Origin: Apus apus | Lineage: Eukaryota; Chordata; Aves; Apodiformes; Apodidae | Assembly (NCBI RefSeq): GCF_020740795.1 | Contig: NC_067290.1 | Span: 21,399,001 to 21,463,000 of the forward strand | Reading direction: 5' to 3' | Length of the DNA: 64,000 nucleotides | Shown: in pieces, positions 24,488 through 37,800 of the stretch | How the letters are laid out: every line of letters begins with the position of its first letter | How positions within the stretch are numbered: position 1 is the first letter of the stretch | Translations under genes and position numbers: made by a program | The notes under the pieces: model-generated | What the model saw: only the letters and a program-made list of their open reading frames with translations | Databases searched by the model: none | What the model was told of the DNA's origin: nothing

Positions 24488-27400
24488 CATGATTACTCAT
24501 TCCAGACTCTTTAAAGAGCAAACTACTGAGTTTGAGCAGGGACAGTCGCCACAAAACAGGCCAAGAGCTAGCATCTGTATTTTCAGTTCTGAAACACGAG
24601 TTCAGCTCAGTCATAGAAAATTTGCTATGGTGATAAGTCACATCCAAAAGACTTAAACAACTCGTAGGAGCATGCCAGGTTCCTGATGGTTCAGCTCTGT
24701 TCTTCCTTACACATACTGCAAGCTGCTGACTCCAGAGGCCTTGTGCAGATGACACTCAGAGAAGTTCTGTTTGGACCAACTCGGAACACTGCATAGGGAT
24801 AGAAGGTCAGGTCATCTGTTTGGTGAATACTCATCAAGATTAGCTTTCATTGCATTAGAAAGTAAATTACCTGAGGATTAATCTAATCCAGACTCTAATC
24901 ATTATAAGTGGCAGACCAAAACCAGTTTTGCTTGACTGATTTGTTTTTGATGGAATTTCACGCTTAGCCTGTGAACCACAATGTGTGGGGGTTGTTTGTG
25001 TGTGTGAGGGTTTCCACCACGCCGAGGATCTGGCCTGAAAAGGTATGTTGGTGGAAGGATGGCATGTGTAAATGTTTGGGGTTTTCTCTGCCTCTTACCA
25101 TTGCAGTTATAAACCAGTGTGTTGTTAACTCTGAGGCTGACGCATTTTTATACAGATCACACCTTGAATACCTTATTTGTCTATCATAACTGTGTTCTTG
25201 CCTAGTTGATCTTAAGGTGATCAACCTGGTCAGTCATGTGTACTGGATCCTGGTTCTGGGGCACCTTTATGTTCTGCAGCTGCTTCCCCAGCTTTCCATG
25301 CAGGCATATCAGGTGGTGTTCATGGAAGGTAGATGCTCCCTGTGCTACCTTTTCCCGTTGCAATGCAGTAGTTCAAGTCATAGTGAGAGACCTTCTGGGG
25401 GAGTGTGGACCACTCAAGTTGCTAGTGTGGGTCAGCTCATACAGGCCTACTGCTAGGTCCAGCTCACAGACAGATCTGTGCTTTGTTACAGGCTAGATAA
25501 GCAGAGAAAACATTTCTGTGCCTATATTTTGTTTCCCCTACTTCAGGATGTGTATTTGTGTGGACGTACAGATGGGCACATGTAACTGGAGGCAGCATTG
25601 CTTTTGGCAGGTGTCTGAGTTGTCCACCAAGTGACAGATGCAGTGTTGGTCAGTGTTAGGCAGGCTGGTAGGGACCTTTAGCAGAGCATTTCTGTGATAT
25701 ATGTTTCTTTCCAGTTCTATGTTCTAAGAAACACAGCTGTAAAACTGACTGTCAACATATTCTGTAAGTCTGAAATGTCTCCCCTTTTTGTGGACTTGGT
25801 TTTTGTATATCTTTGAAGTGTATGAATTGATCTTTGTCATAAAAATGTGAATCCGTACCTTTTTTTACTCAGTTTCTGTCAAAATAACTTCACAGTGCTT
25901 GTGTCTGAATGCTTGTATTCCTGCAGTACTCCTGGAAGTTGTCCTAGCTGATCAGTAACAGGTCCTTCTGGATTGAGTTTAGAACCTGTTGCAGCCCCTG
26001 TTGCTGCAGGACCTGTCAGTGCAGCTTCAGGCAGGGTCTGTGGGTGAGCACAGCTGTGTTGCTGCTGCTGCTGCTACCACCGTTTGCAGATCTCTGTCAG
26101 GGGAAAGCAAGCCTGTGCAGGCCTGGGGAGCAGACATCAAAGTCACACAGCTCCCAGGAGCTAGCCCTTCGGTTAGAGGGTGCTGCACTGTGCTCCTGCA
26201 TTGGGTCCTGAGAGGAATTTCTCTCCCAGTGTCCTTGTGGTGCTGTGTGTCAGGTGAACGTGGCAGTACTGCCAGCCAGGTGCAGACAGCTGACCTGCTT
26301 GACTCCAGTTTTTCTTATAATGTAGTAGGTATTAGGTTAAACAGGTGTGTGCATACCACAAACATTCTGTATATTTCTGGTTTATGTGGGGTCTGTGATC
26401 TTGTATGTTGCTTATTAGAATAATTTAAATTGATTCCATTATTTATTCCATTCCTACGACCTTGCAGTTCTACAACCAGTTGGTGATACTTTCCTAGTGT
26501 AGCCTTTGTCACAGCTAAAGGATCGGATCCCTTGGATTCCTGCATGTTAGAGGACAGAAAAGCATACTTACATAGCTGTGACTTGTCAAAAACAAACATA
26601 AGAAACTGCCTCACAATCTCATGGCTCGTTGTTGTGTTGTCAGTTGCATCTACTGAATTCCAAGGCAACTTAAATCCTTAGCTAAAGAGCAGCTCCTGGT
26701 AGGCAACTAGTTGTGAATGTTTTGTGTTGATTTTGCTTGATTCAGCCCATTTTCTAAGGGACATTTTCTGTCCACTTTTTTGAGATTGAGTTGAGGGTGG
26801 TTTGTCACCACATAGAAACGAGCTGCAGATCTGTCAGTCCCCAGCCTGACAAAGGTTCACCCAACACCCCACCTCATGAGAGTGCACCCAAAGCAGGGAA
26901 CTTGTGTTGCTCAGTGACTGTTCAACTCAAATTGCATAAAAATGCAGAAAGTTGTCAGGGTAGAGACCATTGTTCAACTATGTCCTGTCATCTGCAGTCA
27001 CATATCTGCACAGTCTCTCTTACCACTTTTCCCTCCTCAATGTCTGTTTTAAAAGTGAAATTAACTTAATTCTTTTGAAGTCTGCATGCAGTTAACAATA
27101 GAATCCCGAGCAGAAGGTGGCATTTCCCCGAATCCTCAAGGTGTATGGGTCCTAGGACAGGGATTTTACACACCCTGCTTAATTTATTTGCTTTTAGCAT
27201 TTAATTTAAGCACAAGTGCTGTCCTTGCACAGCAGAGCAGCTGCTCTCCATTCCCTCCTGCAGTGGCAGATGCCTCATGTGCAGCACAGAGGCCAGACAG
27301 GGACTTCAGGACTCCATGTCAGGAAGCTGTCTTCAAGTTGGGCACTATAGCATCTGATTTTTAGTACCCAAGTACATTATTTGTATCTGGCTTGACAGCA

Positions 27401-28061
27401 GTAGCTGACAACTCTTTGCACAGCCCCTAAGTAGGAGGTACTTTATTTTTAAAATAATGGTTGCTTCTTGCTTAATGTATAGCAAGAGGCAATCCATGCT
27501 TGAAATCTTACACTTTCCCTAGACAAGAGAAAAGAGGAAGTTTTATTTCCATTTTGCAAATGAAATTGAGTTTTCCAAAGTTATGCAAGAAGTCTGGGAG
27601 AGGAAGGGGCTGAACGCAAATGCAAAGTCTGGTGCAGAACCCTGTTGACCAGAAAATGTATCTCACCAGTGGATATGATTTCTTGTGATGTGAATTCTGT
27701 GACTACGTAACTAGTTTTAGTTCTTAAGTTTTGCAAGTGTTGATTTTCCTGTTGACAAATCATGAAATACCTCTTTTTTCCATACATCAGGCTTAGAAAC
27801 TTAGTAACTTCCTGTCTAAGATGAGAAGTGCTTAAAAACTTTTCTCACAAGTAGCTGACAAGGTTTTGTTTTTTCAGACCACTGAGTCACACCTAAGGTA
27901 ACGTTTGACCCACTTACCGCAGTCTGACAGAATTGTTACAGGTCTTGAAGGTGGCAGTGGTCATGAGTCTTTTGACATTGTAGCTACGTTAATCCCACAT
28001 TTTTCAGCTTTTACTTGCCATGATGGGGGTAAGAAACTGTTACTAAGAGATCTGGTGGAAA
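24488..28061 (+). other. VHL 3' UTR/flank; no gene recognised
   Basis: About 3.6 kb of AT-leaning DNA after the VHL stop. Mammalian VHL has a long 3' UTR, so some of this is probably VHL 3' UTR. I found no canonical AATAAA on the plus strand, so the transcript end cannot be placed. The frames here (for example 25,989-26,423) match no family I know and lack codon structure. Confidence 0.5.
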
Positions 28062-28257
28062 TTCTGTGCTGTGAGGGAGGTGAGACCCTGGCCCAGGCTG
28101 CCCAGGGAAGCTGTGGCTGCCCCATCCCTGGCAGTGTTGAAGGGCAGGTTGGATGGGGCTTGGAGCAGCCTGGGCTGCTGGGAGGTGTCCCTGCCCATGC
28201 AGGGGTGGGACTGGGTGGGCTTTAAGGTCCTTCCCACCCAAACATTCTGTGATCTCT
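28062..28257 (+). mobile_element. CR1 LINE 3' end fragment
   Basis: This matches the 3' end of avian CR1 retroposons: GTGAGACCCTGGCCCAGGCT, then CCCATCCCTGGCAGTGTTGAAGG, TTGGATGGGGCTTGGAGCA, the GGTGTCCCTGCCCATG block and a terminal ACATTCTGTGAT. CR1 copies are usually 5' truncated, as here: only about 195 bp of the untranslated end remain. It is moderately diverged and lies about 250 bp before the IRAK2 start codon, at the edge of its CpG island. Confidence 0.9.
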
Positions 28258-28259
28258 GA

Positions 28260-28870
28260 AGCTTGCGCTGCGGCAGGAGGCGGGAGCAACACGTGCTGGG
28301 GGAGAGGAAAGCCTGGCGGGGCTGCGGGGCCGTGTCCTGACGTCAGGCGGGCAGGAAGCCGCGCTGCGGGCCGGCCCTGCGCGGAGCGGGTGGGGACGGG
28401 CCGGCCGGGCCAGCCCTCCGAGAAGAGGAAGCTCTGGAGCCAGGCAGCCTTCCCAGCGGGGCCGGGCCGGGGCCGGGCGAGGCCGGCATGCGCGGGCGCT
28501 GCTGATGGCCGCTCGGGGCCGCGGGGCCATGTCCCCGCCGCAGCCGCCCCTGCGCCCCGGAGCGGGCTGCCCCCCGGCTCTCTACATTCACAGCATGCCA
28601 GCCTGGGTGCTGGAGGATTTCTGCCAGAAGATGGACTGCCTGAGTGACTACGACTGGATGCGGTTCGGTGAGGGGGGCCGGGGCCGGGGCTGCTGGGGCG
28701 ATGGGGGCCGTGCCGGGCCGTCCTGCGGCGCCCCTGCGGACGGGGATTCCCGTCCACGAGGCTGTGTTCGGAGCGAGTGAAAGCGCTGGTTAATGGATGG
28801 GATTCCAGACTTCCGCCTCGCCCTGGCGGCTCCGCGCTCCCCCGCGCTCCCCGCTCCTCCCGTTCCCTGC
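28260..28870 (+). promoter_or_regulatory. IRAK2 CpG island promoter
   Basis: A GC-rich, CpG-dense block spans IRAK2 exon 1 and starts directly after the CR1 fragment. It contains a perfect CRE (TGACGTCA at 28,338-28,345) and ETS-like GGAAG motifs. No TATA box and no clear NF-kB decamer are seen. Confidence 0.65.
28336..28347. promoter_or_regulatory. Perfect CRE palindrome in IRAK2 promoter
   Basis: CCTGACGTCAGG is a 12-bp perfect palindrome around the full CREB/ATF site TGACGTCA, about 160 bp before the IRAK2 ATG. A full 8-bp CRE inside a CpG island near a start is often functional in vertebrates, but here use is inferred from the motif alone. Confidence 0.55.
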
Positions 28871-31800
28871 CTGCAGGTCTCCCCTCAGCTGGCCAGATGT
28901 GCTGCTTCTTAGGTTCTTCCTTCACTTCATGTGTATTCCCTCATACTTACTGCCCCTGTTTTTGTCAGTCCTGGCTGTGTAATAAGTATAGCAGACGTAG
29001 TCCCGGGTTTTTCGTTTGGGTCGGCGGGAGGTGGGTTACGTGTGGGTGAGGGGCTGGGCACGGTGTGTGGGGTCAGCTTTAGCACCCTAGCCCCTGCTTT
29101 AAACGTAGCAGCCTTTCACTGGGAGGTTTCTCTGGCTGTAAATAACACCCCGATGATGCAGCAGCTGTTTGGCTTTACCACAGTGCTGGTATTGAGTAAT
29201 GCAGACAGGAGGGCAGTCCTGCCAGTTACTCCTGTTATCTGCCTTGGGAGGATCATGCCAGAAATTTCATATTAACTTGTTTTGGTACAGAGTATTAAGG
29301 TGAAGGAAGATTATGGGGAAGATATCCTGAAAAGTGTGACTGGATTTTCTTTTTGGGTCTCTGATATTAAAATACTTTTTTCCAGAGTAGTCAAAGGAAT
29401 AAATGGAATGGCTTGCTGTAGGAACTGAGTTTTCTTCTCCTCCACATAGCTAATTCATGGTGATCCTTCCTTTTAGAAGTGTGCAGATGCAAAAGCAAAG
29501 TGTGCCTCACACCTTAGCCTTCCCCCCTTGCACTTGCTTGCTTTTTCTGATTTTTTAAACAGAAATCTCCATTGTCTCCCACTAGCCTCCTACGTGATAA
29601 CTGATCAGACAGAGCTACGGAAAATCAAGTCCATGGAGAAGACGGGGATCAGCATAACACGAGAGCTCATGTGGTGGTGGGGAGTGAGGCTGGCGACAGT
29701 GCAGCAGCTCCTGGACCTGCTGCAGGGGCTGCAGCTCTACCGGGCAGCTCAGGTCATCCTGGACTGTGAGTAGCTGCCCCTTCCTCCCTCAGGGAGGCTG
29801 TCCCCCTGCCCAGAGCACCCAGACCTGCTCCAGTCAGTCTCTCTTGCTGCCTGAAGGAACTTCTTGCCAGGAGTCTCATGCTCAAATTCTAAAATTTCTC
29901 CACGATCGTGATTTTCTACTCTCTCAAATAGAGTTTGTGGTGGGAAAGGGAGAGGTGACACAGAGGAGCAATCACTGGTGCCTCTGCTTTCTCATCCTGC
30001 CTTTGTAGTGCCCATCTTAGATGCTTCCAGCGGTGCTGAGGAGGGGTTGGCTGTGCTCTGAGCCAGGGGTGGTACATCCGTGCATCAGACATGGTTTCAA
30101 AACAGAGCTTAGTTATGAATGTTTTTTAATACATGCTTGTTTCTCCCATAAATTTTGTCTTTATACTCTAATTGTCAACAAACTCAAAGCAGAAAAACAG
30201 ATAACCAGTTTTGCCTGTGCAGCCTGCTGTCCTGCACTGTAAGAAAAAGATTATGAGAAAGAGAAATGGTTTATCAACTGCCTACATTACTATTTCTTTA
30301 TTCCACTTCATGTTTTCTCAGTTCCTATCATATGTTCTTCTTGACCCCTTCACAAATTAAAGCAACTGTAGTTGTTTCTAACTCTTTGGATGTAATTTTT
30401 CTTACCTCCACTTCACTCTGTTTCAGATTTATCTTTCTGAGGTAGGGTGATCTGAGTTTGGACTCAGTGTGCCTGGTTAAAGTAAACCATTGCCTGATAG
30501 AAGGCACACCACTTTCCCTAACGAGTGCATTGCTCAGTTAATAGGACTGGTTTTGGCATCACCATTCAGCAGATCCACTTTCTGACTGAATTCAGCCACA
30601 GCATTCAGCCTGGGAGACTATGTCAATCCTTAGTCCTAGTTCCTCAGCAAAGCAAACAAAGCTACAGGAAAGTGAACTCGAATCTGTTTTCATTTGTGTA
30701 TCAGTAATCCAGTTGTTAACTTAGTCACAGTGACTGTGACTTTGACGGTCTGGTCTGAGTGGACAGGATTGTAAATAAAATCTCTGTTTATTTATTTATT
30801 TATTTATTTATTGCTAATCTCTACATTGAGTAAGTCTAATCTAGGTACTACAAGTGCAGTAAGTGATCATGGTATTTTTGTGGATACTTGGGAGTAGAGG
30901 GTGACTACCACAATGCAATGCCAATTCTGTGTTCAGTATTTAACAATTGATTCCTGGTCCCTAAAGAGTTTGTGGGTGCTCTTACCCAACACCATGTAAC
31001 CTACCACACCTTAAGCTCTACCTAGTGCCAGCCCTTGCCTTCTCTCCCTGTTGGAGCACATTCTGGGCCCACCTTTATTTACAGCTGGCTTATTTCAGTG
31101 TACCCCTTTATGTTCTCCTGACAAGTTACTTCTAGGAGAGCTCTACTTCCCTTCAGCAATTTCTTGCACTACTCAAGTTCCACTTCTGTGGCCCATAATA
31201 ATAAATCTTTTTATGTCATTTCTTCAGCTTCAGTAATGTGTGTGTGTGTACAGGAAGTTGCAAAATTAATAAAAAACCCTAAAAACCAGGTTAAAAGCGG
31301 GAAGTGATTCTAGTTTCAGAGACTTCTAGGTTAAAGCTTAGGAGGGAAAAGCCAACAACTGCAGAGTCCAGGGGCTGTCACAAAAGGCCTGTGGCTGGGC
31401 TGTCTGACAGCCTGTGTAAAAAGCCTGAAACTTGGGATTTTGGATAATTCTAACGCAGTAATGAAGAAACATGCCTGTTTTTTTCTGAGTTTTAACTTGA
31501 AGACCTAGTTTCATTCAAACCTGTGTTTATAGGCAACACTGAAGAAAGATACAAACCCCAGAGGTCAAAGGAAAACATGAACATGCCCGTTTCTGCCATT
31601 AATGCTTTTCAAATACTCCTGCCCTTCAGCCACTGAAGCTGGCATGGCTTCTCTTCAGCACTTTTGCATCTTGATTTGTTGTAAGGAGCACAGATCATAA
31701 ACAAAACATACTGCTTCCTGCTCCTTTCAGGTACTCCCAGTGCTTTGTACAAAAAAAAGAGCACAAAGCTATTACTTGATTTCAAATGCAGAGGCCTGTG

Positions 31801-34800
31801 GCTTTTAATCCCCAAATCACCACCATGCTGAAGAGATAAAGCTGATAAAACAGCATGAAAAAAATCTGGGTCAGATTCTGTTTTCCTTGCTAATCTATCC
31901 TTCTTCTCTTTTGAAGGGACATCGGCCTCTAATATCCCCAACTCTGGAAAAGAAGAGCTGGTAGAGCCACCTAAACAGGAGAACATCTCTTTAACTCCCA
32001 CAGGAAACAAAAATAAAGATAAAGAAAATGAGATGAGTCTGTTGCCAGCGCCAGACTCTTCACACCTGGAAGTGTCACCAGCAGGTGGTAAGTAACAGAG
32101 TCTGAATTTGCTTTAATATACAGAGAAGACTGCTTACCACTCACTTTCAGGGCAGTATAATGAATATACTGCTCCTCTAAGGGGTCACATTTGAATATTT
32201 GCCTTCTTCCTTGCACTGCTGCCTCCTGAGCTGTTTATTCCTAACTTTAGCACACGGCCTTTTGTTCCTCCTTCCTGTAGCTCTCTTGACTTTGAGAGAT
32301 GCTGGCTGCTTCTCTCCTTGGGATTCCATGACATTTCTCGGGTCTCTCTGAACACCTTGGTCTGTCCTGGCTCCACGGACTGGAGCAGGGCATCTCTTTC
32401 CTGCTCCCTGCCCGTCCCTCCATGCGGTCAGCGGCAGGCAGGAGCAGGGCTGCAGGTGCTGGCAGAGGGAGGAGCAGCCCCCCGGGCCCACTGCAGGTCA
32501 TCCTGCAAAGAGGAACCAGGGACGTAGCTCCCTGGGTTCACCCAGGATGTCACATTTTGACAGCTCATCACAGGTTATCCCTGGTTAGGAAATTCAACAA
32601 AATACCCCAGACCTTCATCATTAGTCACAGGCTGTGTGGTATGACAAGAATCGGGTGTCCTCTCAGTGCTGCTATTTTCAGTTTCAGGTGCTGTTTCTGA
32701 AGGAGCCTTGTATTCACTCCCTTCTCCACCACCTCCCCCAAGAGACCTTTTGAAATCCCTACAGTCAAATCCTCCTGTCTCATCAAGTGTGAAGGTAAAT
32801 CCCTTTCGTACTCTTTGATCATAACAAAAAAAAAATAATCTGTGTTTCTTCCTTTAAAGTTTGTCCCTCCACTTGTGTAAAATACAGATCTGGTGAAAAA
32901 ATGGGGTTTGATTGCAATTTGTTTGGACTGAATACAGTACTAATGCTGGAGTTAGATTGCTTACAGTTTATATCACTTTTTTTTTGCAACTGAAGGACCA
33001 GTGAGGGGAAAAAAATAACAATTGTATGTGCTGCATAGCTCAGTATGGATAACATGACCACAAATAGCAATTCATTTTGAAGGAATTTCCAGTATAGGTT
33101 TTACAGAGGACTTAACATTTCTGGTGTGATCATAGGACACAGTGCAGTGTATATCACTGACTAGTCAGAATGACATACTTCTTTTAGTTTAATTTTACAC
33201 TTAAAATGTGGTTTCCACTCAAAACTGGGCTAGTATCAATTTTAAGTCAGGTTGCCAAGAGCTCTGTGTAGCTGAAGGTCTCCAGGGCTGGAGGTTCCAT
33301 CACCTCTCCGAGTCCCTGTTCCAGTGCTTAACCTTCTCACTGTCAGAAGTTTTCCCAAGGATTTTAGCACAGACTCCTGCTCTTCCTCGCTGACACTCTC
33401 TTGCCTTTATGACAGGCTAGCTAGAGCTGTCCTGTGGGATTTCAGGGTGTTTCCCAGACCCATGTGCATGCTCTGGTTCCATCGTGGTTCTGCCTTGGCC
33501 TGTGTTCTTTGGTTTATTTTGGTTGATTTATTTTTTTTTAAACAAGATTGTGATTAAAGACTTTAAACTCTTCCAGCATAACGTGGTTCAAGAGTACCAG
33601 CCAAAAGAGAAGATGGCTACAAAGGATGCAGTAGATCCAGAGTTTCTTGAGAGGGAGTTAATGTGTTGTTTTCTCACATCAGGGTTTGAAGGCTGTGTAA
33701 TTAGGCTCCACTGAACTGCAATAGTAGTTGGCATTAGGACTTGCCATGCTGGAAGCAACAAATTATTGTGCAACCAACACCAGATGCTTCAGAAGTAGAT
33801 GTGAAGTTCCCAGCAGAACACAAATACTTTATGAGGGACCCTACTTTCTGATTCAGCTGTTTCCTAGTAGATGCTCCAGCCATAAAGATTAATGTTTTTT
33901 TATAACTTAACATAACATAACTTCAAATAAATACACAGACTAAGTCTGTTTTCTGGGAAAGGTGGAAAGGCAAGTTGGTAACTGTTTCCAAGTCTCTTCT
34001 ACTATGCAAAATTCATACATTAGCAAAACACAGCGAGGCAGGTGTCACAAAGGGAAGCCCTAATGAGGGATTGCACAGGACCTTTCACAATTTCCTTCAA
34101 CAGTCACAGTGACTGCTTAAATCATGGGGAAGGAAATGACACCTGAAAGAAGGAAAAATCATATGGATTTTCGTGAGATAAACTTGTTTCTTCTACAAAT
34201 GTGTAGCCTTGCAGCTCGTCTGCTCCTCAGCAGGAGACGATGATGGATCTCCCCAGCGGGAGCCTGTTGTGGACCCAGAGGGAAGTCACTAATGCCACAA
34301 ATGGTTTCAGTGACAAGAGCAGGATCTGTGAAGGTACTTTTGCAGATGTCTACAAAGGTCAGAGGAACAATATGGTGTATGTCATCAAAAGACTGAAGGA
34401 GGCAAGTACTCTACCTTTTCATTTTCTTTGAAGGAAGAGTGTTGTTAGTATCTCTTGAGCATTAGCAGTTGTTGCATCATATTGTGTGGGCAGGGAACCA
34501 GAACAGCTACACAAGAGGAGAGGAATTATGAGCAGTAAGCAAACCTAGATTCAGCAAGCACGTATGAGAGATAATGTGCTTCTGTGAGTAGTCTTAGTAA
34601 CTCTGTCCACGGGAGTGGCCTGCAAGGTAGCTTCATGCATTGATGATGGGGTCAGAGGGGTCTTTACACTGTTTTTTGTTCTAATTTTCAATTAATTGTT
34701 GCCTTTGACACAAAATTGCCATCAGTTACACTGGCCTTTTTTCTAAAGTATCTTGTCATCTACAGCCTAGAAGATCTGTATAAATGCAAGATCTTCATAC

Positions 34801-37800
34801 TCTCTGCTGACCCTGCATGTTTTCATCATGTTTCAGGTGGAGTGCACCAGCCCGGATTCCACCCAGAGGTTCTTCCACACAGAAGTGCAGATCTGCTTTC
34901 GGTCAGTGTCTGCCTCTTCACCACAGCCCATGTCCCTGGCCAGGCTGAGCCAGCTGGGGCTGCCAGGGCTGTGCTGGGGCCCTGGGCAAGCAGGGTACTG
35001 CCCTCCTGGGGGGCTCCAGGGCCCTGCTGAGCAAACCCCACCATGGCCACTGGGCGAGATGGTGAGGGAGCTGTGCCTTCCACAGCTGGGCCAGCCTGTG
35101 CTTCCAGCTGCAGCACAGCAGGCCTGGTTGACTTGTATTTAGGGATCTATTCCAGCTCAGGAATGCATTTTTCTGTGTTGCTCTTATTTCCTTTGCAAGT
35201 ACTCACTGTTGCTCTGTGCCTGCAGGTGTTGTCACATCAACATTTTGCAGCTGCTGGGTTTCTCAGTAGAAACTGGATTGCACTGCCTGATATATCCATA
35301 CCTGCCTAATGGATCCCTGCAAAACAAGCTGCAGTGTCAAGTAAGCAAATCATCTGGGTCTGTTATCTGTGATTACAAGTCCTGTCCTGGTGCTGTATGA
35401 AAAGCAATTACATCTCTTTGAATTCTGAGAAACAGTAAAAAAAAAGTGCCCAAACATCTTGACTGCAAAGCTGCAGAGCAGATCAGGACAGCAAGGTTAT
35501 GCTGTGCAGCCTTTAGATTTTGAAAGTAATAAGGAATCTGCAAAATATGTCCGTTCACATTGTAATATTTCATTGGATTGGGGGGTATGTTTCTGTGGAA
35601 TCCGTCATTGTATCCATGGATATAATGTGCTCTGACATTTCACAATGACACTGTCTTACAGTTTTTTATTCTATAAAATACCTTTTTTTCCTCACTTCCT
35701 TGCAGGATGGTTCTGCTCCTTTGACCTGGGAGATGCGAATCAGCATTTCTCTAGGACTGATCCGAGCTGTAGAGTATTTACATAATTCTGGAATTCTTCA
35801 TGGGAATATCAAAAGGTGAGGGGTTTGGCAGATCAGCACTTTCTTGGTCACCTGCTAATACCAGGATTTCTTTAACAGTAATGGCTGAAAGCTTATGGAA
35901 TTCTGAAATCCATTTGCAGTATCTTTTTGCTCTCTCATTCTGTAGAGTGTTTACTGTTTTAGTTTAATCTGTCTCTCTTTTCTAAATGGTGGAGTAATTC
36001 TTTTGAAGTCATTTTTGGAGTGCTTGTTCTTTCCCCTCTCTCTACCATTCTTTATCCTTTCATTCACACACACAGCAAGCCAAGTGCTGGGAACTTTCAG
36101 CACTTAACTTTAAAAGTGTCAAATTATAGTTCTTTACCAATATTTTCATTTGTTTTTCTTTATCACAGCTCAAATGTCTTGTTGGATGAAAACTTCACCC
36201 CAAAGCTTGGACACTCGGGTCTGCGATTGTGTTCTGTTGATAAAAAATCAACATATGCTGTGATGAAAACCAAAGTCCTACAAGCTTCTCTTACTTATCT
36301 GCCAGAAGACTTTGTCAGACATGGGCAGTTAACAGAAAAAGTGGATATATTTGGCTGTGGTGTGGTACGTTGCCCTTTTCCATGTTCTGTTGCATTCTTT
36401 GGTGCTTCTAGACAGGAAACTGGATATAACAGCAGGTGCCTCATATAGTTGTTTTCCCAGCAATTTCGTGCCACAACTCCTGACTATAGAACATGTTCAG
36501 CTTGTGAAGAATGTTCTGAACAACAGAAACAATACTGTTTCTTGTCACAGAACAATTATTACTACTGATCAGTTAAAAAAAGAGTAGCTGAAAGCCTGCA
36601 GTTCAGTACTCGGAATTCTCATAGATTTGCCACATGAGCTGCTACAGACATCACCTGTCACTTTTTAATTTCAGCTAAAATAATTGGTAGTCTATGATAT
36701 CACCTGTCTTGGATGTTTCTATTTGAATAGGACGTTATTCTCCTCAGTGTGATTTCTTATCTAGATTTAGAATTACTTTCTTCTCATCCTTTGTTTAAAA
36801 AATGTCTTATTTTACCTAACAAAAGCTTGGACTTGGCTCTGGAGGTAGATCTAAAGTGCCCAAGTCTGACATTGTTAAGCCATCTGAAGTAAAAATACCA
36901 TTAATTCTGGACAAATTATTTTCTCTTTCAAATATTCTTTCTAGGTCTTAGCAGAGATACTGACAGGGATTAAGGCACTGGATGAAGCAAGACACCCCAT
37001 TTATCTGGTAAGAAAAAGCAGGAATCATGAATACCAGCACGAGTGAATGGGGTTGCTGTCATAAAATGAATTTTCATTTTATATAAATACAGTTTGCAGT
37101 CTGCTGTACACATCCTGAAGAAGGGATGTTCAGGAGCTGTATCCTGGGTCCATTACCACCTACAGCCTGCCTGCCTTCAGGTGGAAGCAGGATGTCTCCT
37201 CCCATTTCACATACCACACTCAGGAGTGCTGGCCTCATCATACTAGGAGATATTCCAGAATCATTGGTGTTTAAAGAATGGATTATTTAAGAGTCAAGGC
37301 TTTGGGCTAAAATGCTGCTGCATGTATTTTATGTGCCAGGAAGAAGGGTTCTGAGCCAAACAGAATGGGGAGACCCGGGTAGGTGGTGACTGCAGTTGCT
37401 GATGATTGTGTTTGTTGGGTGTTTATCTATTGCACTAGTGCCTGGGTTTAACATTCTGGCCAACTTGCCCAAGCAGTGATGAGAACTGCACAAATTGCTT
37501 GCACAAGCAGCAGAGCTGGTTCAGCTGCATGGGAACAGACTCCACCTCTCTTCCTCCTGTGTGATGTGCTCCTGGAGTTGCCCCATTGTTGAAACCTTTG
37601 AGCGGAAAACAACATTATTCTTTCTTACGTTTCCAAGCAATTCAGCAGTGTTAAATGGGTTCAGAACATAAGGGATCCTCTGGATTCCCTTAATCCAGGA
37701 TTCCCTGGATTTGGCAAGTCCTGAGCAAGGCTGCTATCCACAGCGTTGAATGTTTTTCATCCCTATAAATGGGCACAAGCCTTGAGGAGCTGTGTCTGCC

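Noticed and set aside
25620-25710. Possible CR1 end (GGGACCTTTAG...ATTTCTGTGAT)
   Set aside because: Only a short resemblance to the CR1 terminus; no flanking CR1 blocks.
28011-28925. 304-codon minus-strand frame over IRAK2 exon 1
   Set aside because: Crosses the CR1 fragment and island antisense; Pro/Ala/Arg-rich with no family match.
34215-34401. Alternative IRAK2 exon 5 acceptor at 34,214 (TTGCAG)
   Set aside because: Would need two carried bases, but exon 4 ends in phase 0; the acceptor at 34,206 fits.
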